From an uncultured Alistipes sp. (GTDB lineage Bacteria; Bacteroidota; Bacteroidia; Bacteroidales; Rikenellaceae), in contig CATKXN010000004.1 in assembly GCA_949840605.1 (NCBI GenBank), positions 1-55,886 on the forward strand: a DNA stretch of 55,886 bases. The letters are read 5' to 3'. Under the pieces are notes generated by a model. The model had not been told where the DNA came from. It ran no database searches and saw only the letters and a list, made by a program, of their open reading frames with translations. The translations under genes were made by a program, and so were the position numbers. This document shows, piece by piece, positions 26,693-36,316 of the stretch. The number at the start of each line of letters is the position of its first letter. The first letter of the stretch is position 1.

Positions 26693-27859
26693 ATGAAAAA
26701 CATCGCCATAAAGCCCGAAGACTACACCATCCTGGCCGTCGACGACATCGCCACGAACATCATGCTGCTGAAAGCCGTGCTGAGCCGGGCGAAATACAAG
26801 ATCGTCACCGCGTCGGGCGGGTTCGAAGCGCTGGAAAAGGTCGCGGAGGTGAACCCCGACCTGATCCTGCTGGACATCATGATGCCCGACCTGGACGGGT
26901 ACGAGGTGCTGAAACGGCTCAAGGCGGACCCGGCGCACGAGGACATCCCGGTGATCTTCCTCACGGCGCTGCACAATCCCGAGGACATCGTCAAGGGGTT
27001 CAAGTTCGGGGCCAGCGACTACATCTCCAAGCCGTTCAACCACGAAGAGCTCATCACCCGCGTGGCGCACCACATCTTTCTGGCGGCGGCGAAACGGACG
27101 ATCCTCCAGCAGCGCGACGAACTGCAGGCCACGGTCGAGGCCCGCGACAAGATGTATTCGGTGATCGCCCACGACCTCCGGTCGCCGATCGGCACGCTGA
27201 AAATGGTCTTCAACATGCTTTCGATCAACCTCACGGCCGACCGGATCGGCGAGGACAATTTCGAGATGATCTCCATGGGCAACAACATCACCGAAAGCAC
27301 CTTCATGCTGCTGGACAACCTGCTGAAATGGACCAAGAGCCAGATAGGACGCATGAACACGGTGTTCCAGGAGGTCGACATTTCGGAAGTGGTGCTTTTC
27401 GCCAGCAAGATGTCCGACACGGTGGCTCAGGTGAAGAACATCGAGGTCCAATACGACATTCCGGAGTCGATCACGGTCAGCTGCGACGTGGACATGGTCA
27501 AGACGATCATGCGCAACCTGATGTCCAACGCCATCAAGTACAGCCAGGAGGGCGGCAGGATCGTGGTCTCGGTCCGCGAAACGCCCACGCACGCCGTGAT
27601 CTCAGTGCGCGACAGGGGCATCGGCATCCGGGAGGAGGACATCCCCAAACTGCTCAACCCCGAAACCCACTACACCACCTACGGCACCAAAAACGAGGAG
27701 GGGTCGGGGCTGGGACTGCAGCTGGTGCAGGACCTCACGCACCGCCACGGCGGCACCCTGACCATCGAATCGAAAGAGGGCGAGGGTTCGACCTTCACGT
27801 TCACCATCGCCAAGGAGCAGCCCCGGCAGGCGGAGGGCCGGAACGAAGCTACCGTCTGA
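26693..27859 (+). CDS. Soluble REC-histidine kinase hybrid
   Basis: A 388-residue cytoplasmic protein. The receiver domain comes first (Asp17-Asp18, phosphoryl Asp61 in LLDIMMPD, Lys in SKPF), then a short coiled coil, HisKA (SVIAHDLRSPIGTL, His160), and the HATPase domain (NAIKY N-box, DRGIGI, GSGLGLQL). There is no membrane segment or sensory domain. REC-first kinases usually receive a phosphate from another kinase that modulates their activity. The start at 26693 is chosen because it follows a consensus promoter. It lies right after the exopolysaccharide genes and may control them. Confidence 0.9.
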   Translation: MKNIAIKPEDYTILAVDDIATNIMLLKAVLSRAKYKIVTASGGFEALEKVAEVNPDLILLDIMMPDLDGYEVLKRLKADPAHEDIPVIFLTALHNPEDIVKGFKFGASDYISKPFNHEELITRVAHHIFLAAAKRTILQQRDELQATVEARDKMYSVIAHDLRSPIGTLKMVFNMLSINLTADRIGEDNFEMISMGNNITESTFMLLDNLLKWTKSQIGRMNTVFQEVDISEVVLFASKMSDTVAQVKNIEVQYDIPESITVSCDVDMVKTIMRNLMSNAIKYSQEGGRIVVSVRETPTHAVISVRDRGIGIREEDIPKLLNPETHYTTYGTKNEEGSGLGLQLVQDLTHRHGGTLTIESKEGEGSTFTFTIAKEQPRQAEGRNEATV

Positions 27860-28895
27860 GCCGCAGCTCGGCGACGACGGCCTTGTGGTCGCTCACATCG
27901 TCCTGCGGCATGTAGTAGCCCACGCCCGCAAACCGGTCGTCATAAAAGATATAGTCGATCCGCAGCACGCCGCCCAGATAGCGGAACGTGCCGCCGAATC
28001 CGTTGCCGACGGCCCGGAACCCGTCGGTCATATTGCCTTTCAGCCGGCGGTAGGTGTAGGACGAGGGGGTGTCGTTGAAGTCCCCGGCCACGATGACCGG
28101 GTAGCGCGTGGAGTCGATCACCGCACGGATCTCGCGGACCTGCTGCGCCCGGATACGGCTGTTGCGCTCCAATTCGCCGATCACCCGGTCGACCGGGACA
28201 TCGCGGGTGCGGTCCTTGCGAAAACGGTGGCGGAGACTCGAAATGCCCGATGTCTGCAGGTGCACCGAGAAGATGCGCACCGTATCGTCGCCGACCTGCA
28301 CGTCGGCCTGCAGGTAGTCGTTGCCCGAGTCGGGAAAACGGACATAGCGGTGGTTCACGATCGGGAAACGGCTCAGGACGGCCTGTCCCTCCCCGTGGAC
28401 GAAGTAGGGCATCCGCGAGGCGAAAAGCCGGGCGATGCTGTCGGGCGGAAACGTCCGGTCGTCGATGAACTCCTGAAGGCACGCCACGTCGACCTGCTCG
28501 CGTTTCATCAGCGACGCGATGCCGTAAGCGGTGACGGAGGGAGGCCCGAGGCGGCGGAACCCGTAGGCATTGAGCGTCGCCACGCGGATGTCATGAGGTC
28601 CTTCGCTGTCGAAATCGGGCAGTTGGACCATAGCCGAAACATATCCCAGGTTGAGCGCGAGCGCCGCAACGGGCATCAGCGCCACGCCCCACCGGCGGCG
28701 ATACAGCCACCAGACCAGCGCCGCGAAGTTCAGCAGCAGAATGACAGGCATCAGCAACGCGATCGAAGTCCAGAAATTTCCGGCTTCGGGCGAGACGAAC
28801 GAGGCGCGCCAGCTCAGCACAGCTGCGGCCAATAACAATACAGTAAAGGCCACTGCAAGGCCCTCAAATAAATAATATACAGCTTTTCGGCCCAT
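27849..28895 (-). CDS. Membrane-anchored endonuclease/exonuclease/phosphatase family protein
   Basis: A 348-residue protein with three N-terminal hydrophobic helices (about residues 8-30, 38-62 and 68-88) and a C-terminal EEP catalytic domain. It has VACLQEF (metal-binding Glu), FSVHLQTSG, IVAGDFNDTPSS (Asp-Asn pair) and VSDHKAV (Asp-His). EEP enzymes cleave phosphodiester bonds in nucleic acids or lipids; the substrate is not evident. The last 11 bases overlap the 3' end of the convergent kinase gene. It has its own promoter-like box at 28942-28935, back to back with that of the decarboxylase gene. Confidence 0.88.
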   Translation of the reverse strand: MGRKAVYYLFEGLAVAFTVLLLAAAVLSWRASFVSPEAGNFWTSIALLMPVILLLNFAALVWWLYRRRWGVALMPVAALALNLGYVSAMVQLPDFDSEGPHDIRVATLNAYGFRRLGPPSVTAYGIASLMKREQVDVACLQEFIDDRTFPPDSIARLFASRMPYFVHGEGQAVLSRFPIVNHRYVRFPDSGNDYLQADVQVGDDTVRIFSVHLQTSGISSLRHRFRKDRTRDVPVDRVIGELERNSRIRAQQVREIRAVIDSTRYPVIVAGDFNDTPSSYTYRRLKGNMTDGFRAVGNGFGGTFRYLGGVLRIDYIFYDDRFAGVGYYMPQDDVSDHKAVVAELRLRR

Positions 28896-28934
28896 AAACT
28901 ACATTATTTCGACCTAATTTGTTTATTTCATTGT

Positions 28935-28942
28935 CAAAGATA
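28935..28942 (-). promoter_or_regulatory. -7 box for the EEP gene
   Basis: TATCTTTG on the minus strand, 40 bases from the start at 28895. The identical box on the other strand lies 22 bases away. Confidence 0.5.
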
Positions 28943-28964
28943 GTTCAATTATAAATAATAATCC

Positions 28965-28972
28965 TATCTTTG
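28965..28972 (+). promoter_or_regulatory. -7 box for the UDP-glucuronate decarboxylase gene
   Basis: TATCTTTG, 30 bases upstream of the ATG at 29003. The expected -33 position falls against the opposite-strand -7 box. Confidence 0.55.
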
Positions 28973-29002
28973 TTCATAAGAATCAAACTTCCTCATCGGA
29001 GC

Positions 29003-29962
29003 ATGAAGCGAATATTAATATCGGGCGGCGCCGGGTTCATCGGTTCGCACCTGTGCGAGAGACTGCTGGCGGAAGGCAACGACGTCATCTGTCTCGACAA
29101 CTATTTCACCGGCCACAAAAGCAACATCCGGCACCTTTTGCCACACCCCAATTTCGAGGTGATCCGCCACGACATCGTCTATCCCTACATGGCCGAAGTC
29201 GAGGAGATCTACAACCTCGCCTGCCCCGCCTCGCCGATCTACTACCAGCACGATCCGATCAAAACCACCCAGACCTCGGTCATCGGCGCGATCAACATGC
29301 TCGGCATGGCCAAATACAACCGCGCCCGAATCCTCCAGGCCTCGACCTCGGAGGTCTACGGCGACCCGCTGATCCATCCCCAGCGCGAGGATTACTGGGG
29401 CCACGTCAACCCGCTGGGCATCCGCTCGTGCTACGACGAGGGCAAGCGCTGCGCAGAATCGCTCTTCATGAGCTACTACCGCGAGCACGGCATCCCGGTG
29501 AAGATCATCCGCATCTTCAACACCTACGGACCGAAAATGGACATCAACGACGGGCGCGTGGTGTCGAACTTCATCGTCCAGGCGCTCCGCGGCGACAACA
29601 TAACGATCTACGGCGACGGCGAGCAGACCCGGTCGTTCCAGTACATCGACGACATGATCGAAGGCATGGTGCGCATGATGAACGACACACCCGACGACTT
29701 CACCGGACCGGTGAACATCGGCAACCCGAACGAGTTCACCATCGCCGAACTGGCCCGCGAAGTGATCTCCCTCACGGGTACTAAATCGAAGATCGTCCAC
29801 CTGCCCCTGCCTGCCGACGACCCGCAGCAGCGGCAGCCCGACATCTCGCTCGCCCGCAACATGCTCGGCGGATGGGAACCGAAAATCCAGCTGCAGGACG
29901 GTCTTCGGAAGACGATCGCCTACTTCGAAGAGGTCCTGTCGCGGGGCGGAATCCGGCGCTGA
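29003..29962 (+). CDS. uxs: UDP-glucuronate decarboxylase (UDP-xylose synthase)
   Basis: A 319-residue short-chain dehydrogenase/reductase of the extended type. It has GGAGFIGSH (NAD binding, from residue 7), the signature [14 protein letters not shown], and YxxxK catalysis at Tyr144/Lys148 in [13 protein letters not shown]. This combination is characteristic of UDP-xylose synthases, which oxidise and decarboxylate UDP-glucuronate in the cytoplasm to UDP-xylose. No UDP-glucose dehydrogenase is in the window. Close to the polysaccharide locus but on its own promoter, it may supply a pentose donor. The longer frame from 28970 begins inside the promoter, so 29003 is preferred. Confidence 0.92.
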   Translation: MKRILISGGAGFIGSHLCERLLAEGNDVICLDNYFTGHKSNIRHLLPHPNFEVIRHDIVYPYMAEVEEIYNLACPASPIYYQHDPIKTTQTSVIGAINMLGMAKYNRARILQASTSEVYGDPLIHPQREDYWGHVNPLGIRSCYDEGKRCAESLFMSYYREHGIPVKIIRIFNTYGPKMDINDGRVVSNFIVQALRGDNITIYGDGEQTRSFQYIDDMIEGMVRMMNDTPDDFTGPVNIGNPNEFTIAELAREVISLTGTKSKIVHLPLPADDPQQRQPDISLARNMLGGWEPKIQLQDGLRKTIAYFEEVLSRGGIRR

Positions 29963-30099
29963 AGCCACCGTTCCGGTGCAAAAATACGGCCATAATTCCT
30001 AACGGGCAAATCCGTCGGCGGATTTCATCCGCACCCGCTCCGACATCCCCTCGATCCTACCGTCCGACCGGAAAATAATCGTTTCGGTTCGTCCGCATA

Positions 30100-30130
30100 T
30101 TGCAAAATCGAAACGTTTTCAATACATTTG
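30100..30130 (+). promoter_or_regulatory. Promoter for the metalloprotease-SusCD operon
   Basis: TTG at 30100-30102, a 20-base spacer, and TACATTTG at 30123-30130. The predicted leader to 30252 is about 115 bases. The 289-base gap after uxs otherwise holds only a small CACCG-TTC-CGGTG hairpin (29966-29978). Confidence 0.6.
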
Positions 30131-30251
30131 TACGGCAACCCGCCCGTCAAACAAAACGAATCACAACATAAAACGGCTTTTCTCCGATAAATTGAAACCA
30201 CAAAGGCGCGATCGGCTTACAAAAAACCGCAAAATTCCCAAATTCATTAAT

Positions 30252-32924
30252 ATGCGTTCACTATCCAAATTCTGGGTCCTGCTGCTCACGGCAGGATTGC
30301 TTACCGTCCCTGCGTCAGGGATCGCAGCATCGAAATCGAAATCAAAAAAGAAAAAAGCGACGACAGAGACGGTCTCGAAACCGAAAGTCGACAAATATAC
30401 CAAGATGTTTGTCAACGACAAGTCGTGCGTGACGGCCCAGGGACCTTTCCTGACACTGCACAAGCTCAAAGGCAAACTCTACGCCGAGGTTCCCCTCAAA
30501 ACCATCGGCCGCGAAATGCTCATCGCTTCGACCATCTCCGAAGCCAGCGACACCAACCTGGGAACCATCGGCTACAAACCGAAGGACCCCATCCACGTCA
30601 AGTTCACGCGGATCGACACCACGCTCTACCTCTCCGAGGCCCCCGTGCCCCCGCTCTATGACAAGAACGACCCCCACATGACCAAGGCCATCAGCCGCAG
30701 TTCGCTGCCGGCCATCATCACGTCGTTCAATTTCATCTGCTACAACCGGGACAGCTCGGCCGTGGTGGTGGACATGACCAAGTTCTTCGCCGGGGACAAC
30801 GCCCAGCTGGCTCCCATGAGCAACAGCAGCAACGGACTGATCAGCATCACCGGAAAATTCAAGAGCGACGGCTCGGCCATCGACCAGATCAAGGCCTTCG
30901 AGGACAACGTCACGATCAAGTCGTACCTCTCCTACTCGGTATCGGCCAGCCTGCTGGGTCTGGTGTCCCTCAAAAAGGACGAGCCGATGACGATGAAGGT
31001 GACGCGCACGATCCTGCTGCTGCCCGAGGAGTCGATGCGGCCGCGTCTGGCCGACGACCGGATCGGCATCTTCCTGACCGGCCTGTCGCGCATCGACGGC
31101 AAGAAAGAGACCATCGAGGACTTCTCGGTCATCAACCGCTGGGACCTCCAGCCCAAGGACATGGAGGCGTGGAAGCGCGGCGAGCTCGTGGAGCCGGTCA
31201 AGCCGATCGTCTTCTATCTCGACGACGCATTCCCCACGCTGTGGCGCGAACCGATCCGCCGCGGCGTCCTGCGCTGGAACAAGGCCTTCGAGAAGATCGG
31301 GTTCAAAAACGTCATGCACATCGAGGATTTCCCGAAAGACAATCCCGATTTCGACCCCGACAACCTGAAATACTCCTGCATCCGCTATGTCCCGGCGGCC
31401 GTGGCCAACGCCATGGGCCCCTCGTGGGTCGACCCGCGCTCGGGCGAGATCATCAACGCCTCGGTGCTGATGTACAACGACGTGGTGCGGCTGGCCAATA
31501 CGTGGCGCTTCGTGCAGACGTCGCAGGTCGACGAGCGCGTGCGCGGCAAGGAGCTGCCCGACGACGTTTTCCAGGAAACGCTGGAATACATCCTCGCCCA
31601 TGAGGTCGGACACACGCTGGGTCTGATGCACAACATGGCGGCATCGAGCGCATTCCCCGTGGATTCGCTGCGCAGCGCCTCGTTCACGCAGAAAAACGGC
31701 ACCACGCCCTCGATCATGGACTACGCGCGCTTCAACTACGTGGCCCAGCCCGGCGACCGCGGCGTGAAGGTGACGCCGCCGAACCTCGGCCCCTACGACG
31801 AATACGTCATCAAGTACGCCTACACCCCGCTGCCCGACAAAAAAGACCTCTTCGACGAGGAGAAAACCCTGCGCGGATGGATCGACGAAAAGGTCGGCGA
31901 CCCGATCTACCGCTACGGCCGGCAGCAGCTCGTCGCGCGCTACGACCCGACCGCCCTGGAGGAGGACCTCGGCGACGACGCCATGAAGGCCGGCGACTAC
32001 GGCATCGCCAACCTCAAATACATCCTCTCGCACATGGAGGAGTGGATTCCCGACGAGGAGGACCCCGACCTGACGAAGCGCACCCGGCTCTACGAAGCGA
32101 TCGCCGGACAATTCGCCCGCTACGTCAACGCCGCGATGCTCAACGTGGGCGGCATTTACCTCAAACAGGTCAACAGCAACACCGCCGGAGGCCCCCAGGC
32201 CATCGCCGTACCGAAAGAACGCCAGCGCGCCGCGCTGAAATGGGTGCTCGCGAAGATGAAGGATTCGTCGTGGCTCGAGCAGCCCGCACTAACCGAAAAG
32301 CTGCCCCTGCACGTGGACCTTTCGTCCATCCTGCGCTTCAACTTCTGCCGTGCGTTCTTTACCTATTATAAGAACGTCATGCTCTCGTCGCACATCTCGG
32401 ACAACCCCTACACCCCGCAGGAGTATATGAACGACCTCTACGACATCATCTTCGAGAACACGGTCAGGGGCCGTTCGCTGTCGCCGTCGGAGCGGCTCAT
32501 CCAGCGGATGTTCGTCGATGCGGCCGCCGATGTCGCCGCCAGCGACGCCAAGCGCATGAAGCTGGGCGGCATCGCCGAGGCCTATGCGCCTTCGGTGGAC
32601 GAAATCGCCCTGCTGGGGCTGGACGACACCGGTCTGGTGGAACGCTACCTCAACCCGCTGCGCGAAGCCGAAGAGGAGCACGGCAAAGGGTTCGTGGCGT
32701 CGAAACTCTGGAACACAGACGCGCTGTCGCACGGCTACGGCTGGCAGTACAACGTCCAGCTGCGGTCGATCGACGAGTCGCGCGCGCTGTTCGTCAACGT
32801 CAACGACCGCATTCTGAAACTGCTGCGTTCGCGCGTGAAGAACGCCTCGGGTGAAACCCGGGCCCACTACCAGGGCATGATCTACGTGCTCGAGCGCAGT
32901 CTGTTCCCGTCACAGAAAAACTAA
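30252..32924 (+). CDS. Secreted zinc-dependent metalloprotease (DUF5117/DUF5118 type)
   Basis: An 890-residue exported protein with a signal peptide (SKFWVLLLTAGLLTVPASGIAA) followed by a Lys/Ser-rich stretch. The catalytic motif HEVGHTLGLMH is complete: His450, Glu451, His454 and His460 (HExxHxxGxxH, metzincin-like), with SIMDY downstream as a likely Met-turn. Large Bacteroidetes proteases of this type carry DUF5117 and DUF5118 regions around the catalytic domain. It should cut proteins or peptides at the cell surface or in the periplasm. The start at 30252 follows a 115-base leader; the frame from 30192 lacks a signal at its N-terminus. It is the first gene before SusC/SusD. Confidence 0.9.
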   Translation: MRSLSKFWVLLLTAGLLTVPASGIAASKSKSKKKKATTETVSKPKVDKYTKMFVNDKSCVTAQGPFLTLHKLKGKLYAEVPLKTIGREMLIASTISEASDTNLGTIGYKPKDPIHVKFTRIDTTLYLSEAPVPPLYDKNDPHMTKAISRSSLPAIITSFNFICYNRDSSAVVVDMTKFFAGDNAQLAPMSNSSNGLISITGKFKSDGSAIDQIKAFEDNVTIKSYLSYSVSASLLGLVSLKKDEPMTMKVTRTILLLPEESMRPRLADDRIGIFLTGLSRIDGKKETIEDFSVINRWDLQPKDMEAWKRGELVEPVKPIVFYLDDAFPTLWREPIRRGVLRWNKAFEKIGFKNVMHIEDFPKDNPDFDPDNLKYSCIRYVPAAVANAMGPSWVDPRSGEIINASVLMYNDVVRLANTWRFVQTSQVDERVRGKELPDDVFQETLEYILAHEVGHTLGLMHNMAASSAFPVDSLRSASFTQKNGTTPSIMDYARFNYVAQPGDRGVKVTPPNLGPYDEYVIKYAYTPLPDKKDLFDEEKTLRGWIDEKVGDPIYRYGRQQLVARYDPTALEEDLGDDAMKAGDYGIANLKYILSHMEEWIPDEEDPDLTKRTRLYEAIAGQFARYVNAAMLNVGGIYLKQVNSNTAGGPQAIAVPKERQRAALKWVLAKMKDSSWLEQPALTEKLPLHVDLSSILRFNFCRAFFTYYKNVMLSSHISDNPYTPQEYMNDLYDIIFENTVRGRSLSPSERLIQRMFVDAAADVAASDAKRMKLGGIAEAYAPSVDEIALLGLDDTGLVERYLNPLREAEEEHGKGFVASKLWNTDALSHGYGWQYNVQLRSIDESRALFVNVNDRILKLLRSRVKNASGETRAHYQGMIYVLERSLFPSQKN

Positions 32925-32930
32925 GAACCC

Positions 32931-32962
32931 GGGCAGGCAGGTTCATCCAGACCGGCCTGCCC
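32931..32962 (+). other. Intercistronic hairpin between protease and SusC genes
   Basis: GGGCAGGC (32931-32938) and GCCTGCCC (32955-32962) form a perfect 8-base stem with a 16-base loop. There is no T-run, so an RNA-stability or processing element is more likely than a full terminator. Confidence 0.45.
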
Positions 32963-32976
32963 AAACACCCAAGTCT

Positions 32977-35900
32977 ATGCAAAAAATTCTACAGCTTCTC
33001 AGCCGGGCACGGGCGCTCCGGCTGGTACTGCTCACAGCAACGGTCTGCGCAGTGACTACCGTGACAAGGGCGCAGGAGGGGGGGGGTAAGCCGATCAACC
33101 TGAACGCCACGGTGAGCATCGAAGCGACGGAACGTCCCGTCGCAGCGATATTGGATGAAATCTCCAAGAAAACCGGGATCAAAATCGCCTACGATCCCGA
33201 AGACATCCGCCGGCTTCCGGCCGTGAGCGGAGACTTCAAAAAGGCGGCGATTTCGGAGGTGCTCGACCGCTGCATCGCCGGATCGAGTTTCAAATACCAG
33301 ATCGAAAACCACGTCGTGCTGCTCTACGACACGACGGTCAAGACGCGGCGATTCACCGTTTCGGGTACGGTTTACGACTCGAACAACACGGCGCTGCCCG
33401 GGGCCACGGTCCTGCTGGCCAACGGATCGGGCCAGGGAGTTTCGACCGACGAAAAGGGCGAGTTCACCTTCTCCTTCTCGACCAAGACCAGCCCCGCCCT
33501 GCTGGAGGTGGGATTCCTGGGCATGGAGACCCGCCAGGTGGCCGTCACCGGCTCGATGAAGGGCCTCAAGGTGAAGCTCAAGGAGGGAGGAACGCAGATC
33601 GAGGACGTGGTGGTCAACGGTATGTTCTCGCGCAACAAGAACACCTTCACCGGTTCGGTGACCACGGTCAAGGGCGAGGACCTCGTTTCGATCTCGAACA
33701 CCAATCTCATGACGGCCCTCAGCGCCGTGACCCCGGGCATGGTGGTCGTGCAGAACAACGCCCTCGGCTCGAATCCCAACGCCATTCCCGAAATCCTGAT
33801 CCGCGGTTCGAACTCCATCGCCACCTCGGCCGAGGAGAAGGCCTACAACAACCCGCTCATCATCCTCGACGGCGCCGAAATCTCGATGGAGGAGCTGTAC
33901 GACCTCGACATGTACGAGATCGAGCGCATCGACGTCCTGAAAGACGCACAGGCCGCCATCGTCTACGGCGACCGCGCCGCCAACGGCGTGATCGTCATCG
34001 AACGCCAGCAGGTGACGGACAGCAAGCCCCGCCTGAGCTACAACTTCGTTCCCGAGCTGAGCGTCCCCGACCTGAGCTCGATAAACCTGACCAACGCCGC
34101 CCAGAAACTCGAACTGGAACGGCTGGCAGGTCTTTACGAAAAAGCCGACGGGTCGATGGACAGGACCTACGCCATCAAGCTGCAGAACGTCCGCCGCGGC
34201 GTCAACACCGACTGGATACGCGCCCCGCTGCGCGTTCCGTTCAGCCACACCCATTCGCTGTCGCTGAGCGGCCGCGCCCAGAAGATCGACTACCGGGCCT
34301 CGCTGCGCTTCAGCGACAAATACGGCGTCATGAAGGGCGACAACCGCCGCAACTACACGCTCAACTTCTCGGTGGGCTACCACTCGCGGGACAAGCTCAC
34401 GCTGCGCTACACGGCCAACTACTCGCTGACCGACTCCAAGGAGTCGCCCTACGGCGCATTCAGCGCCTACACGCGACTCAATCCCTACGAGTCGCCCTAC
34501 GACGAGTACGGCGATCTGGTGAAGGCTTTCTATTTCGACCCCGAAGATCCCTCGACGACCAGCGCGGGATTCCAGGCCAACCCGCTCTACAACGCCACGC
34601 TGTCGAGCTTCTCGACCTCCCGGGCCCAGAACCTGCGCAATACGGTCGACGCCAAGTGGGAGATTACGCCCGACTTCTACATCAGCGGGCAGTTCAACGT
34701 CGACATCGAAAGCAGCCAGTCCGACCGGTACGTCTCGCCCGACGACGCACAGTTCCTCAGCAAGAAGGAACCTTCGGAACGGGGCACCTACCGCCTGGGC
34801 ACCAGCAAGGGATTCAACTACGACGGCAAGATCGTGCTCAACTACGGCCGTTCGCTCGACAGCCAGGGCTCGGGATTCGTGGTCAACGCCGGAACCGACA
34901 TCCAGCACACGAACCTCACCGCCTCCTACGTGACGGCCATGGGCTTTCTGAAAGACGAACTTTCGGACATCAAATACGCGCTGGGCTATGACCCGAGCAG
35001 CCTGCCCACCGGCAGCGAGACGCTGCTGGCCAAAGTGGGATTCTTCGCCAGCGGCAACATCTATTTCCGCAACCGCTATTTCGCCGACATCTCCTACCGG
35101 ACCTCCGGTTCGTCGGCCTACGGTTCGGAAAACCGCTTCGCGCCGATGTGGTCGTTCGGTCTGGGATGGAACCTCCACAAGGAGAAATTCCTCGACGACG
35201 TCGAGTGGATCGACGTCATGCGCCTCACCTGGTCGTGGGGTTACAACGGCCAGACCACCGGCAGCCCCTACCAGGCCATCACCACCTACCGCTACGACAA
35301 CAAGAACATGTACTATACGGGAGTGGGAACCGTCCCCATCCGCATGGGCAACCCCGAGCTGAAATGGCAGCGCGTGCTGAAGAACAACTTCGGCATCGAC
35401 CTCACGCTCTTCAAGGAACGCCTGGTCCTGAGTTTCGACTATTTCCGCAACACGACCAAGGACCAGCTGATGAGCATTCCGCTCCCGGCCTCGACCGGCG
35501 CCGAGAACATCACGGTGAACTTCGGCGAGAACCAGAACACGGGTTACGACTTCTCGGTGGCCGCACAGATCATCCGCAGCCGCAACTGGGCCTGGACCTC
35601 GGTGATCAACGGATCGCACGTCAAAGACCGCATCAAGCGTATCAGCAACACGCTGAAGAACACCTCCTACCAGGTCGATCAGGACAGTCCGCTGATGCTG
35701 CGGTTCCGGGAGGGCGGCTCGCAGTACGATATTTACGCCGTGCGTTCGGCCGGCATCGACCCCGCCACGGGACAGGAGATCTTCATCAAGAAGAACGGCG
35801 AGTACACCTTCAAGTACGACACCGAGGACGAGGTGGTCGTGGGCAACACGCAGCCCAAACTGCAGGGCACATGGCTCAACACGCTCCGCTACAAGGGCTG

Positions 35901-36303
35901 GTCGCTGAACTTCGTCTTCAGCTACACGTTCGGCGGCGACACCTACAACAAAACCCTCTGGGAGAAGGTCGAAAACATCGACCCGCGCTACAACGTCGAC
36001 GAACGCGCCTTCACCGACCGCTGGAAACGGCCCGGCGACCTGACGCGCTACCTGGCCATCCGCCAATCCACGCAGGATTACAACTCGGAACGTTTCGTCG
36101 AACGCCTCAACGAATTGTGGCTGTCGAGCGCGACGATCTCCTACGAATTCCAGGCCAAGTTCCTCAAGCGCCTCGGATTCAAGCGTCTGGCCGTCGGTGT
36201 CGGCGTCACGGATCTCGTGCGTTTCTCCAGCGTCAAATACGAACGTGGTACGAGCTATCCCTACAGCCGTACGATCAACCTGATGATCCGTCCCACCTTC
36301 TAA
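32977..36303 (+). CDS. SusC/RagA-type TonB-dependent outer membrane transporter with STN domain
   Basis: A 1108-residue receptor. It has a signal peptide (about 1-33), an STN secretin/TonB short domain (about 38-115), a carboxypeptidase-regulatory-like beta-sandwich (about 128-205; FTVSGTVYDSNNTALPGATV), the plug (about 215-345; including ILIRGSNSI and LKDAQAAIVYGDRAANGVI), and a 22-strand barrel to the end (RPTF). It imports large ligands with TonB energy, capped by the SusD protein encoded next. STN domains usually signal to an anti-sigma factor, but none is encoded nearby. The absence of glycoside hydrolases and the preceding protease suggest peptide rather than glycan uptake (inference). 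Confidence 0.95.
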   Translation: MQKILQLLSRARALRLVLLTATVCAVTTVTRAQEGGGKPINLNATVSIEATERPVAAILDEISKKTGIKIAYDPEDIRRLPAVSGDFKKAAISEVLDRCIAGSSFKYQIENHVVLLYDTTVKTRRFTVSGTVYDSNNTALPGATVLLANGSGQGVSTDEKGEFTFSFSTKTSPALLEVGFLGMETRQVAVTGSMKGLKVKLKEGGTQIEDVVVNGMFSRNKNTFTGSVTTVKGEDLVSISNTNLMTALSAVTPGMVVVQNNALGSNPNAIPEILIRGSNSIATSAEEKAYNNPLIILDGAEISMEELYDLDMYEIERIDVLKDAQAAIVYGDRAANGVIVIERQQVTDSKPRLSYNFVPELSVPDLSSINLTNAAQKLELERLAGLYEKADGSMDRTYAIKLQNVRRGVNTDWIRAPLRVPFSHTHSLSLSGRAQKIDYRASLRFSDKYGVMKGDNRRNYTLNFSVGYHSRDKLTLRYTANYSLTDSKESPYGAFSAYTRLNPYESPYDEYGDLVKAFYFDPEDPSTTSAGFQANPLYNATLSSFSTSRAQNLRNTVDAKWEITPDFYISGQFNVDIESSQSDRYVSPDDAQFLSKKEPSERGTYRLGTSKGFNYDGKIVLNYGRSLDSQGSGFVVNAGTDIQHTNLTASYVTAMGFLKDELSDIKYALGYDPSSLPTGSETLLAKVGFFASGNIYFRNRYFADISYRTSGSSAYGSENRFAPMWSFGLGWNLHKEKFLDDVEWIDVMRLTWSWGYNGQTTGSPYQAITTYRYDNKNMYYTGVGTVPIRMGNPELKWQRVLKNNFGIDLTLFKERLVLSFDYFRNTTKDQLMSIPLPASTGAENITVNFGENQNTGYDFSVAAQIIRSRNWAWTSVINGSHVKDRIKRISNTLKNTSYQVDQDSPLMLRFREGGSQYDIYAVRSAGIDPATGQEIFIKKNGEYTFKYDTEDEVVVGNTQPKLQGTWLNTLRYKGWSLNFVFSYTFGGDTYNKTLWEKVENIDPRYNVDERAFTDRWKRPGDLTRYLAIRQSTQDYNSERFVERLNELWLSSATISYEFQAKFLKRLGFKRLAVGVGVTDLVRFSSVKYERGTSYPYSRTINLMIRPTF

Positions 36304-36316
36304 CATGCCGAAGACT

